DNA of 10,711 bases from Candidatus Sumerlaeota bacterium (GTDB taxonomy: Bacteria; Sumerlaeota; Sumerlaeia; UBA8349): contig DNPO01000060.1 in NCBI GenBank assembly GCA_003501375.1, positions 1 to 10,711 on the forward strand. The letters are read 5' to 3'. Made by a program: the position numbers and the translations under genes. How positions within the stretch are numbered: position 1 is the first letter of the stretch; every line of letters begins with the position of its first letter. Below the pieces are notes generated by a model. The model was not told the DNA's origin. It saw only the letters and a program-made list of their open reading frames with translations, and made no database searches. Of the stretch, positions 5,601 to 10,711 are shown one piece after another.

Positions 5601-8578
5601 CTTGGACCCTCTCTGCGGGTGACGGTGTCAAGACGATTTATTATTTGATCAAAGACGAGAACGAACAGGTGCTTCCGTTGTTGCGGGACACGATCAAACT
5701 GACCGAGGGAATCACGCTTAGTGCGTTCGCGCTGAATGGTGGCTCGACGCCTGATGTTACGACCAGTCAGACGGTGAGTTTGGTTAACACCCACGCGGGT
5801 CGTCCTACTTATTATCAGGTAAGTGAATCCAGTACGTTTGCAGGGGCGAGTTGGTTGCCCTATCCTTCGTCTGGTTATCCCTCCTATGTCTTATCTGCCG
5901 GAAACGGGACAAAGACTGTCTACTTCCGATTGAGCACCGATAGCGTAGGTTCGATTGTGTCCTCTACGGCAAGTGATACGATTACCTTTACCGGGCCAGT
6001 GGTGACAAAGTTTAACATCAATAACGGCGCGTCCGTGGCGACTAACCTTTCTGTGACCTTATACAGCACTTGTACGGGCAGCCCAGACCTTTACAAAGCG
6101 AGCGAACAGAGCGACTTTAGTGATGTTTCTAGTTGGTCAACCTACGATGGTAGCGCTCTATCCTTCACTTTGTCGGGCGGGGATGCCTCGAAAAAAGTGT
6201 ATTTCAAGGTTAAGAATAGTTCGACTGGGCAGGAATCGGTCGCTGTTTCCGACTCCATTACCTTGAGTCAAGTTGTCGCCGAGTCCCTTTCAATTAACGG
6301 TGGGGCAACTGAAACGGAAAACCGTACAATAACTCTTATCTCTTCGATTTCTGGCCAGGCGCAATGGTACCAAGCCAGTGAATCCAAAACCTTTGCTGGG
6401 GCGAGGTGGTCGGAGTATGGTTCTACTGATAAACACACACTCCAACTTTCGGCAAAAAATGGGTTGAAGACCGTTTATTTCCGGTTCAAGAACTACGCTG
6501 GTCACATTTCTAACCAAATCAGCGCTCCGATTACTCTGAATATGCCTGTTGTCAGTTCCCTTAAGATTAACGAGGGTGCTACTTCCACAACCTCGCGAAT
6601 CGTTACGCTTGACAATATCGCTGATACGGGCAGTACGCCGACCTCCTACATGGCCAGCGAATCGGCGACCTTTGTGGGGGCATCGTGGCTGCCCTACGCT
6701 CTTGGGCCGAAGTTTGAATTGTCTGCTAACAATGGGACAAAGACTGTCTACTTCAAGGTCAGAAATACGCTGGACGATACATCTGAGTACAATGCTTATC
6801 CGTATCATGAAGAGTCCGTGGTGGTGAAAGATACCATCGTGTACAACGGCCCGGTGGTCAAGAGCCTGAGTATCAATGCCGGGGCGGTATCTACAACTAC
6901 CCGTACGGTTACTCTGAAGAATGCGTGTACGGGCGGTCCGACGGCGTATGCCGCCAGTGAGGATTCTTTGTTCTCCGGTGTCACTTCCACGACATATTCC
7001 GCTTCTGTTGCGCCTGCGTTCACCATTACTTCGACAGGTGATGGCATCAAGACCATTTACTTCAAGGTCTGGAATGCTAACAATCAAGCATCTGAGTACA
7101 AAACGGATACCATTGTGCTGGATGAGTTGAGCCTGACTACCGTGACTGTTGCCAGTACCTATGGCAGTGATACGGGCACCACAGTTAGCACTCGTTCTGT
7201 CACGCTGCCGAATACCTACGCCGCTGGCTCGGGTTACACAACAACCAAGGGCAAGTTCGTTTCGTCTGCGCCGATTTCTTACATGGCCAGCGAGTCGGCA
7301 ACCTTCAAGGGTGCTGGCTGGAAGACTTACTCATCCGCTCCGGCGTTTACCCTTTCGGCGAACACCGGTGATCCGGCGAGCAAGACCGTTTACTTCAAAC
7401 TGAAGAATGTCGCGGGACAGACGAGCACCCTTTCTTCCTCGGTTATCTTGGATGTTCCGATCCTGAAGAGTGTTGCGATCAATGACGGAGCGAGTTCGGT
7501 ATCCGTATCCGCCGTGACGCTTACCCCCAGTATTACCGGTACCGTATCCGCGTATATGGTCAGTGAGTCTTCGACATTCTCAGTCAAGGGTGTTTCGGCT
7601 TCTTGGATTGATGGATACGCGGGTTTGCCGGTGTCCTACTCGTTTGCTTCGGCAACCGCTGGCACAAAAAGAGTGTATTTCAAGGTGAAGAATGCTGCGG
7701 GAACCGTATCGACAGTTGTAAATGATACAATTAAGAAGAGTGGCAACTCTGCCACTGCTCCGACCCCAGTGAAGGCAAGTAGCACCTCCTCCTCTTCCAA
7801 GAAGACCAGTAAGACTGGGACGACGAATTCGGGAGGCACAACTACCGACAGCGCTACGACAGGTGTTGCCACAGATGCGACAAAGACGAATGTCACGACA
7901 ACGAACACGCTCTCGCTGAGTGCCGGCGCGTTGGACTTCGGCACGGTAGCTCTTGGCGCGGCTGCGCAGCAAACGATAATTCTGACGAACAATACCAACG
8001 CTGCTCTGACTATCAGTGGTATTACCTACCCAGATGGGTTTACGGGCGACTGGACTGGCGGAACGCTTGCGGTTGGTGCTTCTCAGTCGGTTGTTGTTAC
8101 CTTCGCCCCGTCCGCCGAAGCCAGTTACAGCGGCTCGGTTGCCGTTGCTTCGGACAAGCCCGCGGTGAGCGTTGCGGTTCAAGGCGTGGGTGCGAAACCT
8201 GTTTTGAAAATTACGGATTATGCTCTTTCCGCTACCAATGTAAAAGAGGGCGATCCGTTCGTCGCCACTCTGACCATCAGCAACGAAAGTGACTTTGCTA
8301 CCGGCAAGTTCCATGTGGCCCTCTATCTGTTGACTGACGACACATTGCTTCTCGGCATCGGCGCGGGCTATCTGGTTGAGGAAGTGGCGGTTGATTCGAT
8401 CGCTGCGCAAGATGAAGCCTTGGCGACTTGGAACTTTGCGGTTCCAGCACTGGGGGATGCCTCAACTTACTCGATCTGGCCAGTGTTTGCTCTGGAGGAC
8501 AGTCAGTCAGTGATCACCACTTTCGACGTAACGAAGAATATGTTGCAGTCGACTTCAGTGGTAACCGTGGCAAAGTAG
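2612..8578 (+). CDS. Giant secreted GLUG-motif/Ig-like repeat surface protein (putative adhesin or matrix protein)
   Basis: A 1,988-residue exported protein. The ATG at 2612 has AAGGAG at 2598-2603 with an 8-base gap; a TTG at 2561 lies upstream of that site and is rejected. Visible layout: signal peptide (KRR at 22-24, hydrophobic core 25-42, probable cleavage after A46); an N-cap with GAGTTDDPYQITT (51-63), typical of GLUG proteins; 22 copies of the YVGGLxGYN-type GLUG motif (183-854); a closing segment with VVWNKETTG (from 864) and GYPYLF (919-924); eight Ig-like repeats (937-1711); a Ser/Thr-rich linker (1712-1766); an ASH/choice-of-anchor-D-like domain (1767-1860); and a CARDB-like C-terminal domain (1862-1988). 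Family knowledge: GLUG repeats form a right-handed beta-solenoid and occur in bacterial surface proteins; ASH and CARDB are beta-sandwich modules of exported proteins. No LPxTG, PEP-CTERM, autotransporter barrel or type IX sorting domain is visible, so the export route is unknown. No catalytic motif is seen. Adhesion or structural function is inferred from architecture only. Confidence 0.9.
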   Translation: MKNTDSSSISKFSSGRCEAVGKRRLLFPAILLLLLFWTMSIGASWAQLAKGAGTTDDPYQITTVAELQWINTCINYKGDTQTSNTSAINFKLMNNIEITAADDVALGNSKYWFKGTFLGNNRTIYGVRQPLFSYFNGTIEYLTLSSNAMDGTAGTCTDALFAEYSKGAIKNSVARGVISGSSYVGSFIGWCTGGSLTECSYYSTVTAVEGLAVSGSSYYVGGLIGYNSGGIITQCSVGSATDVTTRVSGTDYVGGFAGYNTGSMGVGTYGGNSFSGAVSGVDYVGGFAGYNTAAITGNASVYNRFSGVVSGGRYVGGLAGYNSGGSYSYSTVSGAAISGSDDYVGGVVGGNHGATTFNYCSVSAPVLGDSYYVGGILGYNDLNGSCTFSYCSTSGAVAGGYSGVGGLLGYSVTGCTVTECSTSGDVTSAYGGYVGGLVGIIDTSTGTASFGNSIASGDVSGLGGYVGGLVGAAWDIGTMNLCDAYGDVTGLTCVGGLVGYDLNGGTYTEVYYSGDAVTATGGVDEGLYVGGLVGKIYNGSMTDCGVSAVAVSGYDDVGGLIGYNWACGVTEFSVNVTKISGHQNIGGVVGYNYEASLQGTLDTASSVYYTSADIHGEVFGTGNYVGGVAGYNDGASTVKYCMVGSIDEKYTPVVVTGYGNWVGGVFGANNGGSIDQCNVTVEVFGICSGGTAVGGLIGESSNGGTITKSYVSAQPVYALGTCVGGLVGLNASAISDCFVVGDVSGVDKVGGLVGDNYVTPYGTGAVSTSFSQADVVGDGSYVGGLAGHNRMGASIANCYATGAVAGSAYVGGGVGCVGTPNSAGTVLDDGSTVAYSYAIGAVTGDSHVGGMIGYTPTTSTLTNVVWNKETTGQTTSSGGGRGATTAQMQDATQATTIYSGWGVGTDGTWVMSSYFNFDGYPYLFNMGSFGIRTSPAFGALSYYINKGAETTTNPTVTLDTSYTGAPGWYKAAETTETLQAKVWTRYSTSGHNIVAPTWTLSAGDGVKTIYYLIKDENEQVLPLLRDTIKLTEGITLSAFALNGGSTPDVTTSQTVSLVNTHAGRPTYYQVSESSTFAGASWLPYPSSGYPSYVLSAGNGTKTVYFRLSTDSVGSIVSSTASDTITFTGPVVTKFNINNGASVATNLSVTLYSTCTGSPDLYKASEQSDFSDVSSWSTYDGSALSFTLSGGDASKKVYFKVKNSSTGQESVAVSDSITLSQVVAESLSINGGATETENRTITLISSISGQAQWYQASESKTFAGARWSEYGSTDKHTLQLSAKNGLKTVYFRFKNYAGHISNQISAPITLNMPVVSSLKINEGATSTTSRIVTLDNIADTGSTPTSYMASESATFVGASWLPYALGPKFELSANNGTKTVYFKVRNTLDDTSEYNAYPYHEESVVVKDTIVYNGPVVKSLSINAGAVSTTTRTVTLKNACTGGPTAYAASEDSLFSGVTSTTYSASVAPAFTITSTGDGIKTIYFKVWNANNQASEYKTDTIVLDELSLTTVTVASTYGSDTGTTVSTRSVTLPNTYAAGSGYTTTKGKFVSSAPISYMASESATFKGAGWKTYSSAPAFTLSANTGDPASKTVYFKLKNVAGQTSTLSSSVILDVPILKSVAINDGASSVSVSAVTLTPSITGTVSAYMVSESSTFSVKGVSASWIDGYAGLPVSYSFASATAGTKRVYFKVKNAAGTVSTVVNDTIKKSGNSATAPTPVKASSTSSSSKKTSKTGTTNSGGTTTDSATTGVATDATKTNVTTTNTLSLSAGALDFGTVALGAAAQQTIILTNNTNAALTISGITYPDGFTGDWTGGTLAVGASQSVVVTFAPSAEASYSGSVAVASDKPAVSVAVQGVGAKPVLKITDYALSATNVKEGDPFVATLTISNESDFATGKFHVALYLLTDDTLLLGIGAGYLVEEVAVDSIAAQDEALATWNFAVPALGDASTYSIWPVFALEDSQSVITTFDVTKNMLQSTSVVTVAK
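3158..5173 (+). repeat. 22 tandem GLUG-type beta-solenoid motifs
   Basis: Residues 183-854 of the surface protein carry 22 motifs of the form (aromatic)-VGG-hydrophobic-x-G-(Y/x)-N, spaced about 32 residues apart on average. The best copies read YVGGLIGYNSGG, YVGGLAGYNSGG and YVGGLVG. Eleven copies have a Cys 15-19 residues after the aromatic (for example TECS, TQCS, DQCN, ANCY). At DNA level the units are well diverged, so this is an old array rather than a recent expansion. Confidence 0.88.
5420..7744 (+). repeat. Eight tandem Ig-like repeats with KTVYFKVKN signature
   Basis: Residues 937-1711 form eight units. Each has an INxGA start, a TVTL strand, an x-YxASESxTFxGAxW segment and a terminal GTKTVYFKVKN strand. 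The lysine beginning the terminal signature falls at residues 1007, 1101, 1195, 1286, 1377, 1480, 1591 and 1686, so the period is 91-111 residues. Units 1 and 8 are most diverged. Units 2 and 5 share an exact 21-base stretch (5906-5926 and 6734-6754), and units 5 and 7 share a near-identical stretch coding YMASESATF. They probably form an extended stalk. Confidence 0.85.
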
Positions 8579-8611
8579 TGTTTAGGTTGTTATCTGAAAT
8601 ATAGAACAAGT

Positions 8612-8654
8612 AGCCCCCCCGGTTGATCGAAAGATCAACCGGGGGCTTTTTTTT
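8612..8654 (+). terminator. Strong intrinsic terminator with GAAA tetraloop
   Basis: Bases 8616-8628 pair perfectly with 8633-8645 around a GAAA tetraloop. A two-C bulge (8614-8615) can be followed by an extra AG/CT pair set (8612-8613 with 8646-8647). An eight-T run (8647-8654) follows. It lies 33 bases after the stop of the surface-protein gene. Confidence 0.95.
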
Positions 8655-8705
8655 ACCTATGAGAAAGAATGGAAAGACGGAAAGCGTCGAGTGTTATTTT
8701 TTTAC

Positions 8706-8735
8706 TTGTATTTTCTAAGGATGTTGTGGTATAAA
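8706..8735 (+). promoter_or_regulatory. Candidate extended -10 promoter for the GDP-mannose gene
   Basis: TTGTAT (8706-8711) and TATAAA (8730-8735) have an 18-base spacer, and TG at 8727-8728 gives the extended -10 form TGnTATAAA. Transcription would start near 8742, leaving a leader of about 215 bases before the ATG at 8956. Confidence 0.5.
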
Positions 8736-8955
8736 TAGAGACGTATCCTAATGTGTTGCTCGTTTGGGATGCCTTGGAATTAAGGGGCTGGCCCACTTCT
8801 ATATCACCACCTCACTCATCACCATTCACCCTTGCGCGTTTCGCGCAAAGGCGTCGAGTTTAACGCCGACGCTTCAACAATAAAAGCCCACCAAAAATCA
8901 ACATCATCTAGACAGGCCAGTCCCTTGGTTCCTCTGCCGGAAAGGTTCAGGATTC
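8736..8955 (+). other. Non-coding leader before the guanylyltransferase gene, with small inverted repeats
   Basis: No credible gene is present. A 7-bp hairpin TTGCGCG-TTT-CGCGCAA lies at 8832-8848. Immediately after it, GCGTCG (8851-8856) can pair with CGACGC (8867-8872), or GGCGT (8850-8854) with ACGCC (8863-8867), giving mutually exclusive stems. I recognise no known riboswitch. A run rich in C and A (about 8790-8830) precedes the hairpins. Confidence 0.4.
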
Positions 8956-10062
8956 ATGAGAGTAATAGTTATCATGGCTGGCGGATCGGGGGAGCGGTTT
9001 TGGCCCTTGAGCCGACGCTTGCGCCCCAAGCAGTTGTTGCCTATTACCAGTGACATTCCCATGCTCGCTGAAGCAGTGGAGCGTGGGTGGAAAATTCCCA
9101 AGGTGGAGCAGGTCTATGTGGTGGCGGGTGCTCAGTTACGCGCTGGTATTCAGCTCGCGTTACCCGGTTTCCCTCCTGCCAACTTGTTGGTTGAGCCTTT
9201 AGGGAAAAATACTGCTCCTTGTTTGGCTTTTGCTGCGGCTGTGTTGGGTGCGCGCCACGGTTGGGACACGTCCATGGCGGTGTTTACGGCCGACAGTCTG
9301 ATCCGTGATATCGATGCTTTTGCCCGAAATGCTGATCTTGCGTTTGAGATGGCTGAGCAGCAGGACGTTTTGATGACTTTTGGGGCGAAGCCCCGCGAAG
9401 CAAATACGGGATTTGGATACTTGGAAGCGGGGGAGGCGGAAAAGAGTGATGCTCGCGGTGTCGTGCGTCGGGTAGATGCTTTTCGCGAAAAACCTGATCT
9501 GGAAACTGCGCGGGAATATGCAACGAGTGGTCACCATTTTTGGAATACCGGTATGTTTGTCTGGAAATGCGCGGCATTGCGCACAGCAATGGAAGCATTT
9601 GCCCCTGAATTGGCCGCTGGAGCAGAGAAGATTGCGCAGGCTTATGGCACCGATAGTTATGCCAGCGAGTTGGAGTCTGTTTTTGCTGAGTGGCCTAAGA
9701 TTTCAATCGATTACGCTGTTATGGAAAAAGCGACCAATGTTTATCTGGTTGAGGCTGAGTTTGACTGGGATGATGTCGGAACTTGGAATGCTTTGGCTCG
9801 GACGCGGCCTTTGGATGCTGCGGGGAATTTGCAATTGGGGCGTAGCGTGATGTTGGATACGCGCAATACCGTTTTGTACAACGCTGACTGGTTGCCTGGA
9901 CATCCCGATGCTCCAATGCCCTTGATTGCCACGTTGGGTGTAGAAAACTTAGTTGTTGCAGCGGCGGAGGGAACGGTCCTTATTTGTCATCGTGATCGCG
10001 TGCAGGATATCAAACTTATTCTGCAACAATTACGCGATGAGAATAAGACCGAGTATTTATAA
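8956..10062 (+). CDS. manC: Mannose-1-phosphate guanylyltransferase (GDP-mannose pyrophosphorylase)
   Basis: A 368-residue cytoplasmic enzyme that should join mannose-1-phosphate and GTP into GDP-mannose and pyrophosphate, the activated mannose donor for polysaccharides and glycoproteins. Visible motifs: the nucleotidyltransferase signature GGSGERFWPLS..RPKQLLP (9-29, with R14 and K25 the expected phosphate contacts); EP-x-GKNTAP (80-88), typical of the ManC/GMP family; D113 at the metal-binding position in FTADS, where most relatives have PADH; FREKPD (176-181); WNTGMFVW (196-203); SIDYAVMEK (250-258); and FDWDDVGTW (269-277). Length fits the single-domain type, about 350-370 residues, without the phosphomannose isomerase domain of the fused ManC/AlgA proteins. 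The ATG follows a modest GGAAAGG (8939-8945) at a 10-base gap. The symbol is used in the broad family sense. A related sugar-1-phosphate nucleotidyltransferase is possible but less likely given the GKNTAP and SIDYAVMEK motifs. Confidence 0.9.
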   Translation: MRVIVIMAGGSGERFWPLSRRLRPKQLLPITSDIPMLAEAVERGWKIPKVEQVYVVAGAQLRAGIQLALPGFPPANLLVEPLGKNTAPCLAFAAAVLGARHGWDTSMAVFTADSLIRDIDAFARNADLAFEMAEQQDVLMTFGAKPREANTGFGYLEAGEAEKSDARGVVRRVDAFREKPDLETAREYATSGHHFWNTGMFVWKCAALRTAMEAFAPELAAGAEKIAQAYGTDSYASELESVFAEWPKISIDYAVMEKATNVYLVEAEFDWDDVGTWNALARTRPLDAAGNLQLGRSVMLDTRNTVLYNADWLPGHPDAPMPLIATLGVENLVVAAAEGTVLICHRDRVQDIKLILQQLRDENKTEYL

Positions 10063-10077
10063 GATTTCTTTTTTTTC

Positions 10078-10105
10078 TTGCATGCTTTGCCGTCGGAACG
10101 ATAAT
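10078..10105 (+). promoter_or_regulatory. Candidate promoter for the YfhO-like gene
   Basis: TTGCAT (10078-10083) and GATAAT (10100-10105) are separated by 16 bases, placing a start near 10112. There is a T-rich run just after the guanylyltransferase stop (10067-10079), but no hairpin, so read-through from that gene is also likely. Confidence 0.4.
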
Positions 10106-10157
10106 TGCCTCTGTATGGTCTGTATAGATGGTTATCTCCGCTTATGTTGGGTTTCGC

Positions 10158-10711
10158 ATGCACCTCAAACCTTATTTCCCCACTACCATTTGCTTAGCGC
10201 TGGTTGTACTTTTTCCTTTCATTTATCCCGGTTGCGAGGTGTTAGGTTTTTCGCGTTTACTGGGTGCCGATCTTCCTGAGTTCCACTTTCCGCATCAGCA
10301 ATGGATATATGATATTTTAAAAACAGGGCGGATTCCATTTTGGAATCCGTATTTGTATGGGGGTGGTCCAGAGTTTGGCAATCCTGAAATGGCGCCATTT
10401 TATCCGCCGGTTATTTTACCCCTTTTATTGCTTGGCCCAATTGCAATGTTGCAACTTAAGTTTGTTTTGCATTTGGCCTTGTTAGGGTGCGGCTTTTTCC
10501 TTTTTTTGCGCGACCTGCATTTCAGGCGTTTTTGGGCATTGCTTGCAGCATGGACACTTATGGCAAGTGGATTTCCCATTACGAAAATAGGACTGCCTAA
10601 TGTCGGGGATTCGGCTGCGTGGTTCCCCCTCATTTTGTGGTTAAACCAGCGTTTTGTGCGGTGTGCTGATTTGCATCGTGGTCTGGTTTATAGTGGCGGG
10701 GGGGGGATAAC
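10158..10711 (+). CDS. YfhO-like GT-C-type membrane protein, N-terminal part
   Basis: The frame is open from 10128 to the window edge. I choose ATG 10158 because the hydrophobic N-terminal segment follows closely and a weak GGG (10149-10151) lies upstream; ATG 10128 is in frame, has no ribosome binding site and would add 10 residues. The first 184 residues show a membrane segment (about 9-25), an Asp in the following loop (D38 in GADLPEF), then GRIPFWNPYLYGGGPEFG (57-74) and NPEMAPFYPP (75-84), followed by hydrophobic segments from about 86 onward. The G-x-(I/P)-(F/L)-WNP-x-x-x-GG-x-P...NP-x-x-x-x-FYPP pattern is characteristic of YfhO-family and related GT-C-fold membrane proteins. YfhO is linked to glycosylation of lipoteichoic acid in Bacillus; in other groups the role is mostly unknown. 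It sits 95 bases after the GDP-mannose enzyme, consistent with lipid-linked sugar transfer. The gene continues beyond the window. Confidence 0.8.
   Translation, partial: MHLKPYFPTTICLALVVLFPFIYPGCEVLGFSRLLGADLPEFHFPHQQWIYDILKTGRIPFWNPYLYGGGPEFGNPEMAPFYPPVILPLLLLGPIAMLQLKFVLHLALLGCGFFLFLRDLHFRRFWALLAAWTLMASGFPITKIGLPNVGDSAAWFPLILWLNQRFVRCADLHRGLVYSGGGGI
10698..10706 (+). repeat. Nine-G homopolymer inside the YfhO-like gene
   Basis: Nine consecutive G bases follow GGC, encoding Gly-Gly-Gly-Gly in the observed frame. One G fewer would bring TAA into frame at once; one G more would give GAT AAC. It lies six bases from the end of the window. It may be a slippage-prone tract or an assembly or read error at a sequence end. 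Confidence 0.8.

Noticed and set aside
6290..7087. Long minus-strand frame (265 residues) inside the surface-protein gene, and a similar one at 7580-8410
   Set aside because: They lie opposite a clear repetitive gene, have low-complexity Arg/Ser-rich translations and no start signals. They are shadows of the repeated coding strand.
8684..8859. Direct repeat GCGTCGAGT at 8684-8692 and 8851-8859
   Set aside because: Nine bases repeated once is expected by chance at this scale and no mobile element or attachment site accompanies it.
8832..9053. A 73-residue frame running into the guanylyltransferase gene
   Set aside because: Starts with TTG inside a hairpin, has no ribosome binding site and overlaps the conserved start of the enzyme gene.

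Overview
The window looks like bacterial chromosomal DNA from a Gram-negative organism. The evidence is Shine-Dalgarno-led genes, sigma70-like promoters, intrinsic terminators, prepilin-type proteins and a very large signal-peptide-bearing surface protein. The mix of GspG-like pseudopilins with giant GLUG-motif and Ig-like repeat proteins would fit the PVC group (Lentisphaerota, Kiritimatiellota, Verrucomicrobiota) or a similar environmental lineage. That placement is an inference and is weak. All convincing genes are on the + strand. Both ends of the window cut through genes.

Layout. Positions 1-122 hold the probable C-terminal tail of an upstream gene. Two GspG-like pseudopilin genes follow (188-1129 and 1198-1929), probably one transcription unit with a promoter candidate near 112-141, and they are closed by a textbook intrinsic terminator (1964-2008). 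A 600-base non-coding stretch follows. It holds a perfect 19-bp Fur-box-like palindrome, a short frameshifted stretch resembling the repeat domain of the next gene, a strong hairpin without a U tract, and a good promoter (TTGATT-17-TATAAT). That promoter should drive the 1,988-residue surface protein at 2612-8578. The protein consists of a signal peptide, a GLUG-type beta-solenoid with 22 motif copies, eight Ig-like repeats, a Ser/Thr-rich linker, an ASH/choice-of-anchor-D-like domain and a CARDB-like C-terminal domain. A second strong terminator with a GAAA loop (8612-8654) ends it.

After another non-coding stretch with an extended -10 promoter comes a mannose-1-phosphate guanylyltransferase gene (8956-10062), which makes GDP-mannose. 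It is followed by the first 184 codons of a YfhO-like polytopic membrane protein (10158 to the window edge), with its own promoter candidate.

How the parts may fit together. The pseudopilins suggest a type II secretion or type IV pilus-like machine. The giant protein is a candidate adhesin or matrix component with no visible C-terminal sorting signal of its own. The last two genes suggest mannose activation and membrane-bound glycan transfer. A link between them (secretion and glycosylation of a surface fibre) is an attractive hypothesis, but each block has its own promoter or terminator and nothing in the sequence proves the link. I see no tRNA, rRNA, CRISPR array, insertion sequence or phage gene.
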